A DNA stretch of 29,611 nt from an uncultured Collinsella sp. (GTDB taxonomy: Bacteria > Actinomycetota > Coriobacteriia > Coriobacteriales > Coriobacteriaceae). How positions within the stretch are numbered: the first letter of the stretch is position 1; each line of letters starts with the position of its first letter. The notes beneath the pieces were generated by a model that saw only the letters and a list, made by a program, of their open reading frames with translations, was not told the DNA's origin and made no database searches. Shown here one piece after another: positions 23,201 to 29,611 of the stretch. A program made the translations under genes and the position numbers. The stretch spans positions 1-29,611 of the forward strand of contig CAAGCF010000018.1 in NCBI GenBank assembly GCA_900768265.1. The letters are read 5' to 3'.

Positions 23201-23235
23201 TGGTTACTACCAGATAACCAACCGAAGTGTATAAT
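23201..23235 (+). promoter_or_regulatory. agaS promoter with GntR-type operator
   Basis: TGGTTACTACCAG (23201-23213), identical to the site before the PTS operon, is followed by TATAAT (23230-23235). The operator occupies the -35 region and no good -35 hexamer is seen, in keeping with repression by occlusion. A wider palindrome GGTTA...TAACC (23202-23219) overlaps it. Confidence 0.62.
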
Positions 23236-23274
23236 TGCACGTCAGAGGATTACTTCTAGAGAGAGGTATTAGAA

Positions 23275-24441
23275 ATGTTCGAGAAGAGTGTCGAGGAGCT
23301 CACCGAGCTCGGCGCCCAGATCACCACGGCCGAGATTGCTCAGCAGCCCGAGCTTTGGCGCGATACGCTCAACATCTATCGCGAGAACAAGGAGGCCATC
23401 GAGGCCTTCCTGGCCGAGGCTCGCGCTATGGGCGAGGGTCGTCTGTCCGTTGTCTTCACCGGTGCCGGTACGTCCGACTACGTTGGCGATACCTGCGCCC
23501 CGTACCTGCGTCACGCTGGCAACACTGATCTCTACGACTTTAAGCCCATCGCCACGACCGACATCGTGAGCGCCCCGCGCGACTTCCTGCGCGCCGAGGA
23601 TCCCACGCTCGTGGTTTCCTTTGCCCGCTCTGGCAACAGCCCCGAGAGCCTTGCCGCCGTTGCCGTTGCCAAGGAGCTCGTCCACAACGTCAAGTTCCTC
23701 AACATCACCTGCGCTCCCGAGGGCAAGCTTGCCGTCGAGTCTGCCGATGATCCCAATGCGCTGACGCTGCTCATTCCGCGCGCCAACGACAAGGGCTTCG
23801 CCATGACCGGTTCTTATTCCTGCATGACCCTGCTCTCCACCCTTATTTTCGACACTGCCTCTGACGAGCAGAAGGCCGAGTGGGTCGAGACCATCGCCAA
23901 GATGGGCGAGGAGGTCATCTCCCGTGAGCCCGAGATCGCCGATTACCTGGCTGGCGACTTCAACCGCGTGACCTACTTGGGTTCTGGCTCCTTCGGTGGC
24001 CTTGCTCAGGAGAGCCAGCTCAAGATCCTCGAGCTCGCTCACGGTCTGGTCGCTACTTCCTACGACACCTCCATGGGCTATCGTCACGGACCTAAGTCCT
24101 TCGTCGACGATAAGACGCTCGTCTTCGTGTTCGTCAACAACGACGCCTACACCCGTCAGTACGACATCGACATCCTCAACGAGATCGGTGGCGACAAGAT
24201 CGCTCAGCACACCGTTGCCGTTCAGCAGGATGGCGCTACCGTCTACGAGGGCGAGTCCTTCACCTTTAAGGGCTACGAGGCGCTTCCCGAGGGCTACCTT
24301 GCTCTGCCGTTCGTGATGTTTGCTCAGGCTATCAGCCTGCTCAACTCCGTGCGCGTGGGCAACACGCCCGACACGCCGAGCCCCACCGGTACGGTCAACC
24401 GCGTGGTTAAGGGCGTGACGATTCACCCCTTCACCGCTTAA
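23275..24441 (+). CDS. agaS: AgaS-like SIS-domain sugar-phosphate aldose-ketose isomerase/deaminase
   Basis: Double SIS-domain protein, 388 aa, the size of AgaS. AgaS converts galactosamine-6-phosphate to tagatose-6-phosphate plus ammonia. First SIS domain: VVFTGAGTSDYVGD (about 59-72) and VVSFARSGNSPESLAAV (about 111-127). Second: VTYLGSGSFGGLAQESQLKILEL, SMGYRHGPKSFVDDKTLVFVF. The C-terminus TPSPTGTVNRVVKGVTIHPF is typical of AgaS. GAGAGGT lies upstream of the ATG. It has its own operator-bearing promoter and terminator. Glucosamine-6-P specificity cannot be excluded from sequence alone, but NagB-type enzymes are unrelated and the LacC-like kinase nearby supports the galactosamine route. 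Confidence 0.9.
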   Translation: MFEKSVEELTELGAQITTAEIAQQPELWRDTLNIYRENKEAIEAFLAEARAMGEGRLSVVFTGAGTSDYVGDTCAPYLRHAGNTDLYDFKPIATTDIVSAPRDFLRAEDPTLVVSFARSGNSPESLAAVAVAKELVHNVKFLNITCAPEGKLAVESADDPNALTLLIPRANDKGFAMTGSYSCMTLLSTLIFDTASDEQKAEWVETIAKMGEEVISREPEIADYLAGDFNRVTYLGSGSFGGLAQESQLKILELAHGLVATSYDTSMGYRHGPKSFVDDKTLVFVFVNNDAYTRQYDIDILNEIGGDKIAQHTVAVQQDGATVYEGESFTFKGYEALPEGYLALPFVMFAQAISLLNSVRVGNTPDTPSPTGTVNRVVKGVTIHPFTA

Positions 24442-24459
24442 TCGCGTCCCCCTGTAAGG

Positions 24460-24500
24460 GCGCCCGTCCGCTCATAACGGCGGGCGGGCGCTTTTTGTTT
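24460..24500 (+). terminator. Terminator of agaS
   Basis: A 12-bp stem with one mismatch (24460-24471 with 24480-24491), followed by TTTTTGTTTTTT. Confidence 0.9.
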
Positions 24501-24559
24501 TTTCGTGGGCTGGGTATAAGCATCACCACAGTCAACTGCTTTAGAAGCAAGGAGTGCAT

Positions 24560-25729
24560 ATGAGCACGTACGCAATTAAGGCTGACAAGTTCTTCTTGCC
24601 GGCAGGCCCGCAACTGGGCGGCTATCTTATGGTCGAGGATGGCGTCTTTGGCGCCTGGCAGGCCGACGAGCCCTCTTGCGAGATTAAGGACTACACGGGA
24701 TCGTGGATCGCACCGGGTATGGTCGATACTCACATCCATGGTTTCTACAACCACTCGACTACCGATAACGATCCCGAGGGCATCGATATCAGCTCGACCG
24801 AGCTCGCCCGTCGTGGTACCACCAGCTGGCTGCCCACGACGTTCACCGATGGCGTCGAGCAGATTAAGGACGCCTGCGCCGCCATCGCCCAGGCTGACGA
24901 AGGTCGCGGCCCCGACTTCTGCGGTGCTCGCATTCAGGGCATCTACCTGGAGGGCCCCTTCTTTACCATGAAGCACGTGGGCGCGCAGAACCCCGCTTAT
25001 CTGATCGACCCCTCCGAGGAGGTCTTCGATCAGTGGCAGGAAGCTGCGGGTGGTCGTATCGTTAAGAGCGCCATGGCGGCCGAGCGCGACGGTGCCGCTG
25101 CTTATGCGGCTGCTCTGAACGCCAAGGGTGTGGTGACCAGCATCGGTCACTCCGACGCCACCTACGATGAGTGCATCGCCGCCATCAACGCCGGTGCCAG
25201 CTGCTTTACGCATACCTATAACGGCCAGCGCGGGCTGCATCACCGTGAGCCCGGTGTCGTGGGTGCAGCCATGTCCACGCCCGAGACCTACGCCGAGATC
25301 ATCTGTGACGGCAAGCACGTAAACCCTGCCGCCATCAAGGCACTGCTGCAGGCAAAGGGCTGGCAGCACACGGTGCTCATCACCGACTGCCTGGGTTGCG
25401 GCGGCATGCCCGAGGGCAGCTACACCAGTGGTGGCATGGACGTCATCATGAAGGACAACCTGTGCTGGCTCGCCGACGGCAAGAGCATTGCCGGCTCGGT
25501 GCTCACGCTTGCCCAGGGCGTCAAGAACATCGTCGACTGGGGCATCGCCAGCGCCGATATCGCCATTCGCATGGCAACCGAGGTGCCGGCACGCTCCGCG
25601 CACATCGAGGATAAGTGCGGCAGCATCATGCCGGGTCGCGACGCCGACTTTGTCGTGTTCGACCACGAGCTCACCCTCGTCGAGACGTATGTTGGCGGCC
25701 AGAGCGTCGGCAACGCCTTTACCGAGTAG
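24560..25729 (+). CDS. nagA: N-acetylgalactosamine/glucosamine-6-phosphate deacetylase
   Basis: Amidohydrolase that removes acetate from the N-acetylhexosamine-6-phosphate delivered by the PTS. The protein has 389 aa. Seen: metal motif DTHIHGFYNH (about 56-65), LEGPFFTMKHVGAQNP, the metal-ligand IGHSDATYDE, THTYNGQRGLHHREPG, and catalytic-Asp region ITDCLGCGGMPEGSY. The C-terminus is KCGSIMPGRDADFVVFD. ATG 24560 has AAGGAG 5 bases upstream; GTG 24554 inside that site is rejected. AgaA (GalNAc) and NagA (GlcNAc) enzymes are not separable here, so the substrate is inferred from agaS and lacC. A second, truncated copy of this gene's end lies at 28473. Confidence 0.92.
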   Translation: MSTYAIKADKFFLPAGPQLGGYLMVEDGVFGAWQADEPSCEIKDYTGSWIAPGMVDTHIHGFYNHSTTDNDPEGIDISSTELARRGTTSWLPTTFTDGVEQIKDACAAIAQADEGRGPDFCGARIQGIYLEGPFFTMKHVGAQNPAYLIDPSEEVFDQWQEAAGGRIVKSAMAAERDGAAAYAAALNAKGVVTSIGHSDATYDECIAAINAGASCFTHTYNGQRGLHHREPGVVGAAMSTPETYAEIICDGKHVNPAAIKALLQAKGWQHTVLITDCLGCGGMPEGSYTSGGMDVIMKDNLCWLADGKSIAGSVLTLAQGVKNIVDWGIASADIAIRMATEVPARSAHIEDKCGSIMPGRDADFVVFDHELTLVETYVGGQSVGNAFTE

Positions 25730-25735
25730 CGATAG

Positions 25736-25773
25736 AAAAAGACGGCGGGCCCGAATCTGCTCGGACCCGCCGT
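25736..25773 (-). terminator. Terminator of the flavodoxin gene, between convergent genes
   Basis: ACGGCGGG/CCCGCCGT (25742-25749 with 25766-25773) plus CCGA/TCGG inside. Read on the minus strand it is followed by a T run (25740-25736). It may also slow plus-strand transcription from nagA. Confidence 0.78.
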
Positions 25774-25804
25774 ATGGGTTAAACGCTCAAAAGCACCTTC
25801 ACAG

Positions 25805-26389
25805 TTACAGCTTGTTAGCGATCTTCTTTGCCGTGCGCTTGACGCCGGCCACCAGGCCTCCTGCAGGATGCTCCTTCTCGTATGCTAGACGCTTCTCGCG
25901 CTTGGCGTACTCTTCGACGATGATGTCGCCATACTCGTCTTCGATCTTGTCGAAGAAGTCGACGGCGCCCTTAATTTCCTCAGCGGTCGGGTGTCCCTTT
26001 TGGACACCGCCGGCGAGTTTGAACGGCCCCCACGTATCAAAGCCGGGGCAGCCGTAGATACCCATAAAGATGGCCTGCCTCATGCGGCAGATGCCATCGA
26101 TATCCTTGCCGTACCACTTGTTTTTGCCACCGTAGGTCATAAGGCCAAACACCTTGTCCTGCGGCTGCAGCACGTTCGTGAGCACGCGTGCCATGTCCTT
26201 GTCGATCTCGGAGTAATAGATGCCCGTGGCGACACCGATCAGATGATATTCGTGCAGGTTGGGATACTCGTTTTTACCGAGCGTCTTTACATCGAGGGTG
26301 TCGATCTCGGGGTGCGCCTCAACGATGGCGTCCACGAGCTTTTTCGTATTGCCGTGATGGCGCGAGGCGTAGAGGATGATGGTTCGCAT
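25805..26389 (-). CDS. Flavodoxin-family protein
   Basis: A 194-aa FMN-binding flavodoxin-like protein, the only minus-strand gene in the sugar locus. The phosphate-binding loop lies in YASRHHGNTKKLVDAI (about 7-22), followed by LIGVATGIYYSEID and VFGLMTYGGKNKWYG, the flavin-contact regions. It has an unusual CxGFDTWGPFKLAGG segment and a Lys-rich helical C-terminus. ATG 26389 begins the flavodoxin sequence with AAAGG a few bases upstream; the open frame runs on to 26725 but that part is antisense to the epimerase gene and not protein-like. An electron-transfer role is known of the family; a link to sugar use is not evident. Confidence 0.88.
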   Translation of the reverse strand: MRTIILYASRHHGNTKKLVDAIVEAHPEIDTLDVKTLGKNEYPNLHEYHLIGVATGIYYSEIDKDMARVLTNVLQPQDKVFGLMTYGGKNKWYGKDIDGICRMRQAIFMGIYGCPGFDTWGPFKLAGGVQKGHPTAEEIKGAVDFFDKIEDEYGDIIVEEYAKREKRLAYEKEHPAGGLVAGVKRTAKKIANKL

Positions 26390-26546
26390 AAGAAGGCCTT
26401 TCAGCTGTAATTGCATCAATGTCTGTATGGTACCCCGTTGCATGGCTGGGATACCGGACGCATCGATGAACGTGCGGGTTTGTCCTTTGGTCAGGGCCGA
26501 GACGGGTTCTTGCGAGCAAAAAAGCAGTTGTTCGAAAGGATGGGCA

Positions 26547-27428
26547 ATGGAATACGCTCTCTCCAACGATTCGATTTCTATTAAGGTGTCCACGGCTGGT
26601 GGTTCGTTTACCTCGATTGAGGCCGGAGGTCGAGAGTACTTGTGGCAGGGTGATCCTGCAGTGTGGTCCGGCCAGGCGCCGGTCTGCTTTCCGATTTGCG
26701 GAGGCCTGCGCGATGGTAGCGCCATGACGTTTGCCGGGCATCACGTGAAGCTCGCCCGCCACGGCTTTGCGCGCAAGCAGGAGTGGAAGCTGCTGAGCCA
26801 AGGCGAGAACGAGTTGGCTATGTGCTTGGCTTCGGAGGATAACGCCGCGCTGCTGAGCGATTATCCGTATCCGTTTAGGCTCGTCGCCCGTTATGCGCTC
26901 GAGGACAGCGCCGTGCGAGTCTCCTATGAGGTGACCAACGAGGGCACCGAGGACATGCCGTTCTTTATCGGTGGGCATCCCGGCTTTAGGTGCCCGCTCG
27001 ATGAGGGCGAGGCCTATACGGACTACGAGTTGCGCTTTGAGAAAGACGAGGCTGCAGAGCTTTGCACCGCTGTCCCTTCGACTGGCTTGATTGACGTGGA
27101 CAAGCGCTCCAAGAACCCCATGGTGGGAAAGACGCTGCCCCTGTCGCACGAGCTCTTCGATTTTGCGGAGACCATCTTTGACGTGCTCGAGAGCCGCCAG
27201 GTCACGCTTTCCAAAAAGGGCGAGGACAAGGGCGTCCGCCTGAGCTTTGAGGGTTTCCCGTATCTCATTGTGTGGAGTAAGCCTGAGGGCGATTTTGTGG
27301 CAGTTGAGCCTTGGAGCGGCCTCTCGACCTGTTCCGATGAGGATGACGTGCTTGAGCACAAGCGCGGCTGCCTTGTCGCCAAGCCTAAGGAGACCGTCGT
27401 TCGTTCGTTCACGATTGAGATTCTGTAA
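26547..27428 (+). CDS. Aldose 1-epimerase family protein (LacX-like)
   Basis: Galactose-mutarotase-fold protein, 293 aa. It shows the LacX-like pattern: STAGGSFTSIEAGGREYLWQGDP at the N-terminus, FPICGGLRDG, HGFARKQEW, IGGHPGFRCPL with the likely catalytic His, and YLIVWSKPEGDFVAVEPW near the C-terminus. LacX proteins are encoded next to the tagatose pathway genes in Firmicutes, and here the next gene is the LacC-like kinase. It probably interconverts anomers of a sugar or sugar phosphate of this pathway. AAAGGA precedes ATG 26547. The upstream 157 bases are shared with the divergent flavodoxin gene. Confidence 0.88.
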   Translation: MEYALSNDSISIKVSTAGGSFTSIEAGGREYLWQGDPAVWSGQAPVCFPICGGLRDGSAMTFAGHHVKLARHGFARKQEWKLLSQGENELAMCLASEDNAALLSDYPYPFRLVARYALEDSAVRVSYEVTNEGTEDMPFFIGGHPGFRCPLDEGEAYTDYELRFEKDEAAELCTAVPSTGLIDVDKRSKNPMVGKTLPLSHELFDFAETIFDVLESRQVTLSKKGEDKGVRLSFEGFPYLIVWSKPEGDFVAVEPWSGLSTCSDEDDVLEHKRGCLVAKPKETVVRSFTIEIL

Positions 27429-27487
27429 TTCCGTTTTGTCGACTCGTATCGCGAGGCACAAGGAGCCTGCGAGATAAGGAGCTAAAA

Positions 27488-28423
27488 ATGATCCTCACCG
27501 TTACGATGAACCCGTCTGTCGATACGCGCTATCAGCTCGATGAGCTCATTATCGACGACGTCAACCGCGTGACGCCCGAAAAGACCGCCGGCGGCAAGGG
27601 CCTTAACGTGGCCCGCGTCCTGGATCAGCTGGGCGACGACGTTGTGGCAACCGGTCTGCTCGGCGGCCACATGGGCGCCTACATGGCCGAGCTCATGGAT
27701 GCCAACGGCATTAAGAATGATTTTGTACCCATCAAGGGCGAGACTCGTATTTGCCTCAACATCCTTCACGCCGGCAACCAGACCGAGCTGCTCGAGAGCG
27801 GCCCGACGATTGCCCCCGAGGAGCTCGATGCCTTTACCGCCAAGTTTACCGAGCTTGCGGGCAAGGCCGACGTCGTCACCATCTCGGGTTCGCTGCCCCG
27901 CGGCGTCGAGGCGGACTACTACGCCAAGATCACGGGCATTGCCGAGAACGCCGGCGCCAAGGTGCTGCTCGATACCTCGGGTGCTTCGCTTGAGGCCGCC
28001 CTTAAGTCCGAAGTTAAGCCCGAACTGGTTAAGCCTAACCTGACCGAGATCAACGGCCTTCTGGGCACGAGCTTTACCACCGACGATGTGGACGAGCTCC
28101 GCGCCGCGCTCGCCTCTGATGCCCGCTTCTCCGATATCCCCTGGGTCGTCGTGTCCATGGGCGCTGCCGGTTCCGTGGGCTTCCATAACGGCCGTGCGTT
28201 CCGCGCCAAGACTCCCGATATCCCTGCCGTTAACGCTACGGGCTCTGGCGATTCGACCATTGCCGGCTTCGCGCACGCCATCGCAGCCGGCGCGGATGAT
28301 GAGACGGTGCTGCGTACCGCCAACACCTGCGGCAAGCTCAACGCCATGGATCCCATGACTGGCCACTTGGTCATGGACCGTTGGGACGAGGTCTACAACG
28401 GCGTTGTCGTGACCGAGCTGTAA
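27488..28423 (+). CDS. lacC: Tagatose-6-phosphate kinase/1-phosphofructokinase-type PfkB kinase
   Basis: PfkB-family sugar-phosphate kinase, 311 aa. Family marks: LTVTMNPSVDTRYQLDEL at the start, TAGGKGLNVARVLDQLG (the GGKG substrate loop, about 33-49), VTISGSLPRGVEADYY, VKPNLTEINGLLG, and the ATP/anion-hole motif VNATGSGDSTIAGFA with the catalytic Asp. LacC (tagatose-6-P) and FruK (fructose-1-P) share these motifs. AgaS, NagA and the LacX-like neighbour favour tagatose-6-P. AAGGAG occurs twice upstream, at about 27460 and 27476; the second serves the ATG. The first lies in the loop of a small hairpin (27449-27472). The bisphosphate aldolase is not in the window. Confidence 0.87.
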   Translation: MILTVTMNPSVDTRYQLDELIIDDVNRVTPEKTAGGKGLNVARVLDQLGDDVVATGLLGGHMGAYMAELMDANGIKNDFVPIKGETRICLNILHAGNQTELLESGPTIAPEELDAFTAKFTELAGKADVVTISGSLPRGVEADYYAKITGIAENAGAKVLLDTSGASLEAALKSEVKPELVKPNLTEINGLLGTSFTTDDVDELRAALASDARFSDIPWVVVSMGAAGSVGFHNGRAFRAKTPDIPAVNATGSGDSTIAGFAHAIAAGADDETVLRTANTCGKLNAMDPMTGHLVMDRWDEVYNGVVVTEL

Positions 28424-28472
28424 GAGCTTGGGCGTCGGCCCCGGCATCGGTTGCTTGCTTGTGGTTAGAGCC

Positions 28473-28595
28473 GATGACAAGTGCGGTAGCATTATGCCGG
28501 GGCGCGACGCCGACTTCGTCGTGTTCAATCCCGACCTTAGCCTGGTCGAGACGTATGTGGGTGGCAACAGCGTCGGTAACGCGTTTGCCGAGTAG
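28473..28595 (+). pseudogene. 3' remnant of a second nagA
   Basis: Read from base 28473 this stretch encodes DDKCGSIMPGRDADFVVF and continues to GNAFAE and a TAG. It matches the last 41 codons of nagA (25607-25729) at 33 of 40 residues and 103 of 123 bases, by my count. Most differences are at third codon positions, so the copy diverged while still under protein-level selection. No matching sequence for the other 350 codons is present; lacC ends only 49 bases upstream. It is a remnant of a nagA paralogue deleted from between lacC and yhcH. No ribosome binding site serves it. Confidence 0.85.
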
Positions 28596-28627
28596 CCGCC
28601 AAAGAAACGATCCGAGAGGGGATTTAG

Positions 28628-29101
28628 ATGATTTACGGTGCACTGGGCGATATCGAGGAATACCGCGGAATGCTCAAGGGCCTCGACGTGCTGATTGACT
28701 GGCTCGAGGAGAACGACCCGGCGGAGCTCGAGGTCGGCAGCCATCCAATCCTGGGCGACAAGGTCTTTGCGAACGTCATGGCTCCCACGACGCGTCCTGA
28801 GGACAAGGCTCACTATGAGACGCATCAGCGCTATCACGACCTGCAGATTGACGTCGAGGGTCGCGAGGCCTTTAAGGTCGCTACGGGTAGCCTGACGCTG
28901 GTCCAGGAGTTTGACGAGAAGGACGACTACGATCTGGTCGATTCCGACGCTTCGATCGCCGGCGATCTTGCCGACGACAAGTTTGCGTTGTTCGTTGCCG
29001 GCGAGCCTCACATGCCCACGCTCGAGTTCCCGGGCGATGGCGCACAGCCGGTCAAGAAGATCTGCTTTAAGTTGCTTGCAGATGCTTACTGGGAGGAGTA
29101 G
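28628..29101 (+). CDS. YhcH/YjgK/YiaL (EbgC-like) family protein
   Basis: A 157-aa cupin-fold protein of the YhcH family, found in sialic acid, N-acetylhexosamine and galactoside operons and proposed to act as a sugar anomerase or isomerase. Seen: the start MIYGALGDIEEYRGM, the His/Glu metal region HYETHQRYHDLQIDVEGRE (about 58-77), FVAGEPHMPTLEFPG, and the terminal KKICFKL. GAGAGGGG lies 9 bases before the ATG. Probably co-transcribed with lacC across the nagA remnant. Confidence 0.92.
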   Translation: MIYGALGDIEEYRGMLKGLDVLIDWLEENDPAELEVGSHPILGDKVFANVMAPTTRPEDKAHYETHQRYHDLQIDVEGREAFKVATGSLTLVQEFDEKDDYDLVDSDASIAGDLADDKFALFVAGEPHMPTLEFPGDGAQPVKKICFKLLADAYWEE

Positions 29102-29280
29102 CGCGTTGCTCGGCTGAGCTGTTCGTGTTGCGAGCGTTGTCCCTTGGAGGAGCGCGCTTGGGCCCCGCTGATCGCAGTTTCCCGTTTGAGAGGCCGCGGT
29201 TGGCGGGGCTTTTTGTTGAGTGGGGGAGTTGCCGGCGGCGTTGTGCTTGGATTGGCGGATGTGCGTCCGAAATCGGCAAC
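29102..29280. other. Intergenic region with no gene seen
   Basis: No ORF here looks protein-like and both neighbours end in it. GGCTTTTTG at about 29208-29216 follows a poorly paired GC-rich stretch and may be a weak terminator for yhcH. Confidence 0.4.
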
Positions 29281-29303
29281 AAAAAAGCCGCCCGTAGGCG
29301 GCT
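29281..29303 (-). terminator. Terminator of the tRNA-Thr transcript
   Basis: On the minus strand AGCCGCC...GGCGGCT (29303-29297 with 29292-29286) around a 4-nt loop, followed by a run of six Ts (29286-29281). It begins 11 bases after the tRNA CCA end. Confidence 0.9.
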
Positions 29304-29314
29304 ATCTTGTGCAA

Positions 29315-29390
29315 TGGAGCCAGCGACCGGGCTCGAACCGGTGACCCCCGCTTTACGAGAGCGGTGCTCTACCAACTGAGCTACGCTGGC
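29315..29390 (-). tRNA. tRNA-Thr (anticodon CGU)
   Basis: The minus strand folds into a full cloverleaf. Acceptor stem GCCAGCG/CGCTGGC, D arm GCTC-AGTTGGTA-GAGC, anticodon stem CCGCT/AGCGG with loop CTCGTAA (anticodon CGT, reading ACG), variable loop GGGTC, and T arm ACCGG-TTCGAGC-CCGGT. A T discriminator base and encoded CCA (29317-29315) follow. Stands alone with its own promoter and terminator. Confidence 0.97.
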
Positions 29391-29429
29391 GGCCATGTGG
29401 TGACGCAAGTGAGGCGTCAACGGCTGTCT

Positions 29430-29458
29430 ATGATACGGGACATCGCACATCCGCGCAA
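29430..29458 (-). promoter_or_regulatory. Promoter of the tRNA-Thr gene
   Basis: On the minus strand TTGCGC (29458-29453), a 17-bp spacer and TATCAT (29435-29430), 39 bases before the tRNA 5' end. Confidence 0.65.
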
Positions 29459-29520
29459 GTGTTCTGACGGCTTTTCTCACTTTAAATGCACTCCTTGATT
29501 AGCAACCTCATCCGAACACT

Positions 29521-29558
29521 TCCCATATCCATCCGTACATGTACGGATGAATATGGGA
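29521..29558. repeat. 38-bp near-perfect palindrome
   Basis: The two halves (29521-29539 and 29540-29558) are reverse complements except for one position (C29529 against A29550), with no spacer at the centre (CATCCGTACA/TGTACGGATG). Without a loop or T run it looks like a protein-binding or cruciform site rather than a terminator. No gene can be linked to it because the window ends 53 bases later. Confidence 0.65.
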
Positions 29559-29572
29559 ATCCGATACCCTGA

Positions 29573-29591
29573 GGGCCGGACCGGCCGGCCC
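29573..29591. repeat. GC-rich inverted repeat at the window edge
   Basis: GGGCCGG (29573-29579) pairs with CCGGCCC (29585-29591) around ACCGG. It may be part of a leader or element continuing beyond the window; nothing more can be said. Confidence 0.4.
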
Positions 29592-29611
29592 CGGGAGATC
29601 GGAGGACGGCA

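Noticed and set aside
27482..29314. 610-codon minus-strand frame across lacC and yhcH.
   Set aside because: It is antisense to two recognised genes and spans the nagA remnant; no start signal or family motif.
1..29611. CRISPR arrays, insertion sequences with a transposase, integrase or phage genes.
   Set aside because: No regularly spaced direct repeats and no transposase- or integrase-like proteins were found.

Overview
The window is a GC-rich (roughly 60% by eye), gene-dense bacterial chromosome segment. Gene content and style point to the Coriobacteriia (Actinomycetota), most likely Collinsella or a close relative. The clues are an archaeal-like topoisomerase I with a Lys/Ala-rich tail, a mannose-family PTS with a galactosamine-type catabolic cluster, a PD-(D/E)XK-like orphan protein of a kind common in Collinsella, and frequent GGTATCAT-type -10 boxes. 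The genus call is an inference from protein character; no database was searched.

Layout. (1) 1-2032: 3' part of topA, then a terminator and a REP-like inverted repeat. (2) 2177-4528: a minus-strand zinc-ribbon membrane protein, divergent from a class A beta-lactamase-fold lipoprotein. (3) 4484-8978: tmk-holB-ricT in the order known from Bacillus, then comF behind a 5' hairpin that hides its ribosome binding site. (4) 8990-10833: an orphan nuclease-like gene and a 733-base stretch without a convincing gene. That stretch holds a MITE-like inverted-repeat element (10135-10351), a strong promoter (TATAAT at 10496) and a candidate structured RNA whose ends pair over about 300 nt (10512-10823). (5) 10833-18405: a solute-binding lipoprotein, long-form HPF, DegV, a tightly packed four-gene unit (beta-hydroxyacid dehydrogenase with a His/Cys-rich tail, small membrane protein, HEAT-like protein, NAD-type isocitrate dehydrogenase) and a membrane-anchored SurA-like protein. 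(6) 18406-19036: a 630-base, AT-richer regulatory region with several inverted repeats. (7) 19037-29101: an amino-sugar utilisation locus. (8) 29102-29611: a minus-strand tRNA-Thr(CGU) and a long palindrome.

The sugar locus reads as a GalNAc/galactosamine pathway. Man-family EIIA, EIIB, EIIC and EIID import and phosphorylate the sugar, NagA-type deacetylase removes acetate, AgaS-type SIS protein deaminates/isomerises to tagatose-6-P, and a LacC-like PfkB kinase makes tagatose-1,6-bisP. A GntR/UTRA regulator sits inside the locus. An identical 13-base motif, TGGTTACTACCAG, lies in front of both the PTS operon and agaS and is the obvious operator candidate. A YajC-like gene is embedded between EIIA and EIIB. 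A LacX-like epimerase, a flavodoxin and a YhcH-family protein complete the locus. Between lacC and yhcH lies the last 41 codons of a second nagA, a remnant of a lost paralogue. No tagatose-bisphosphate aldolase is in the window.
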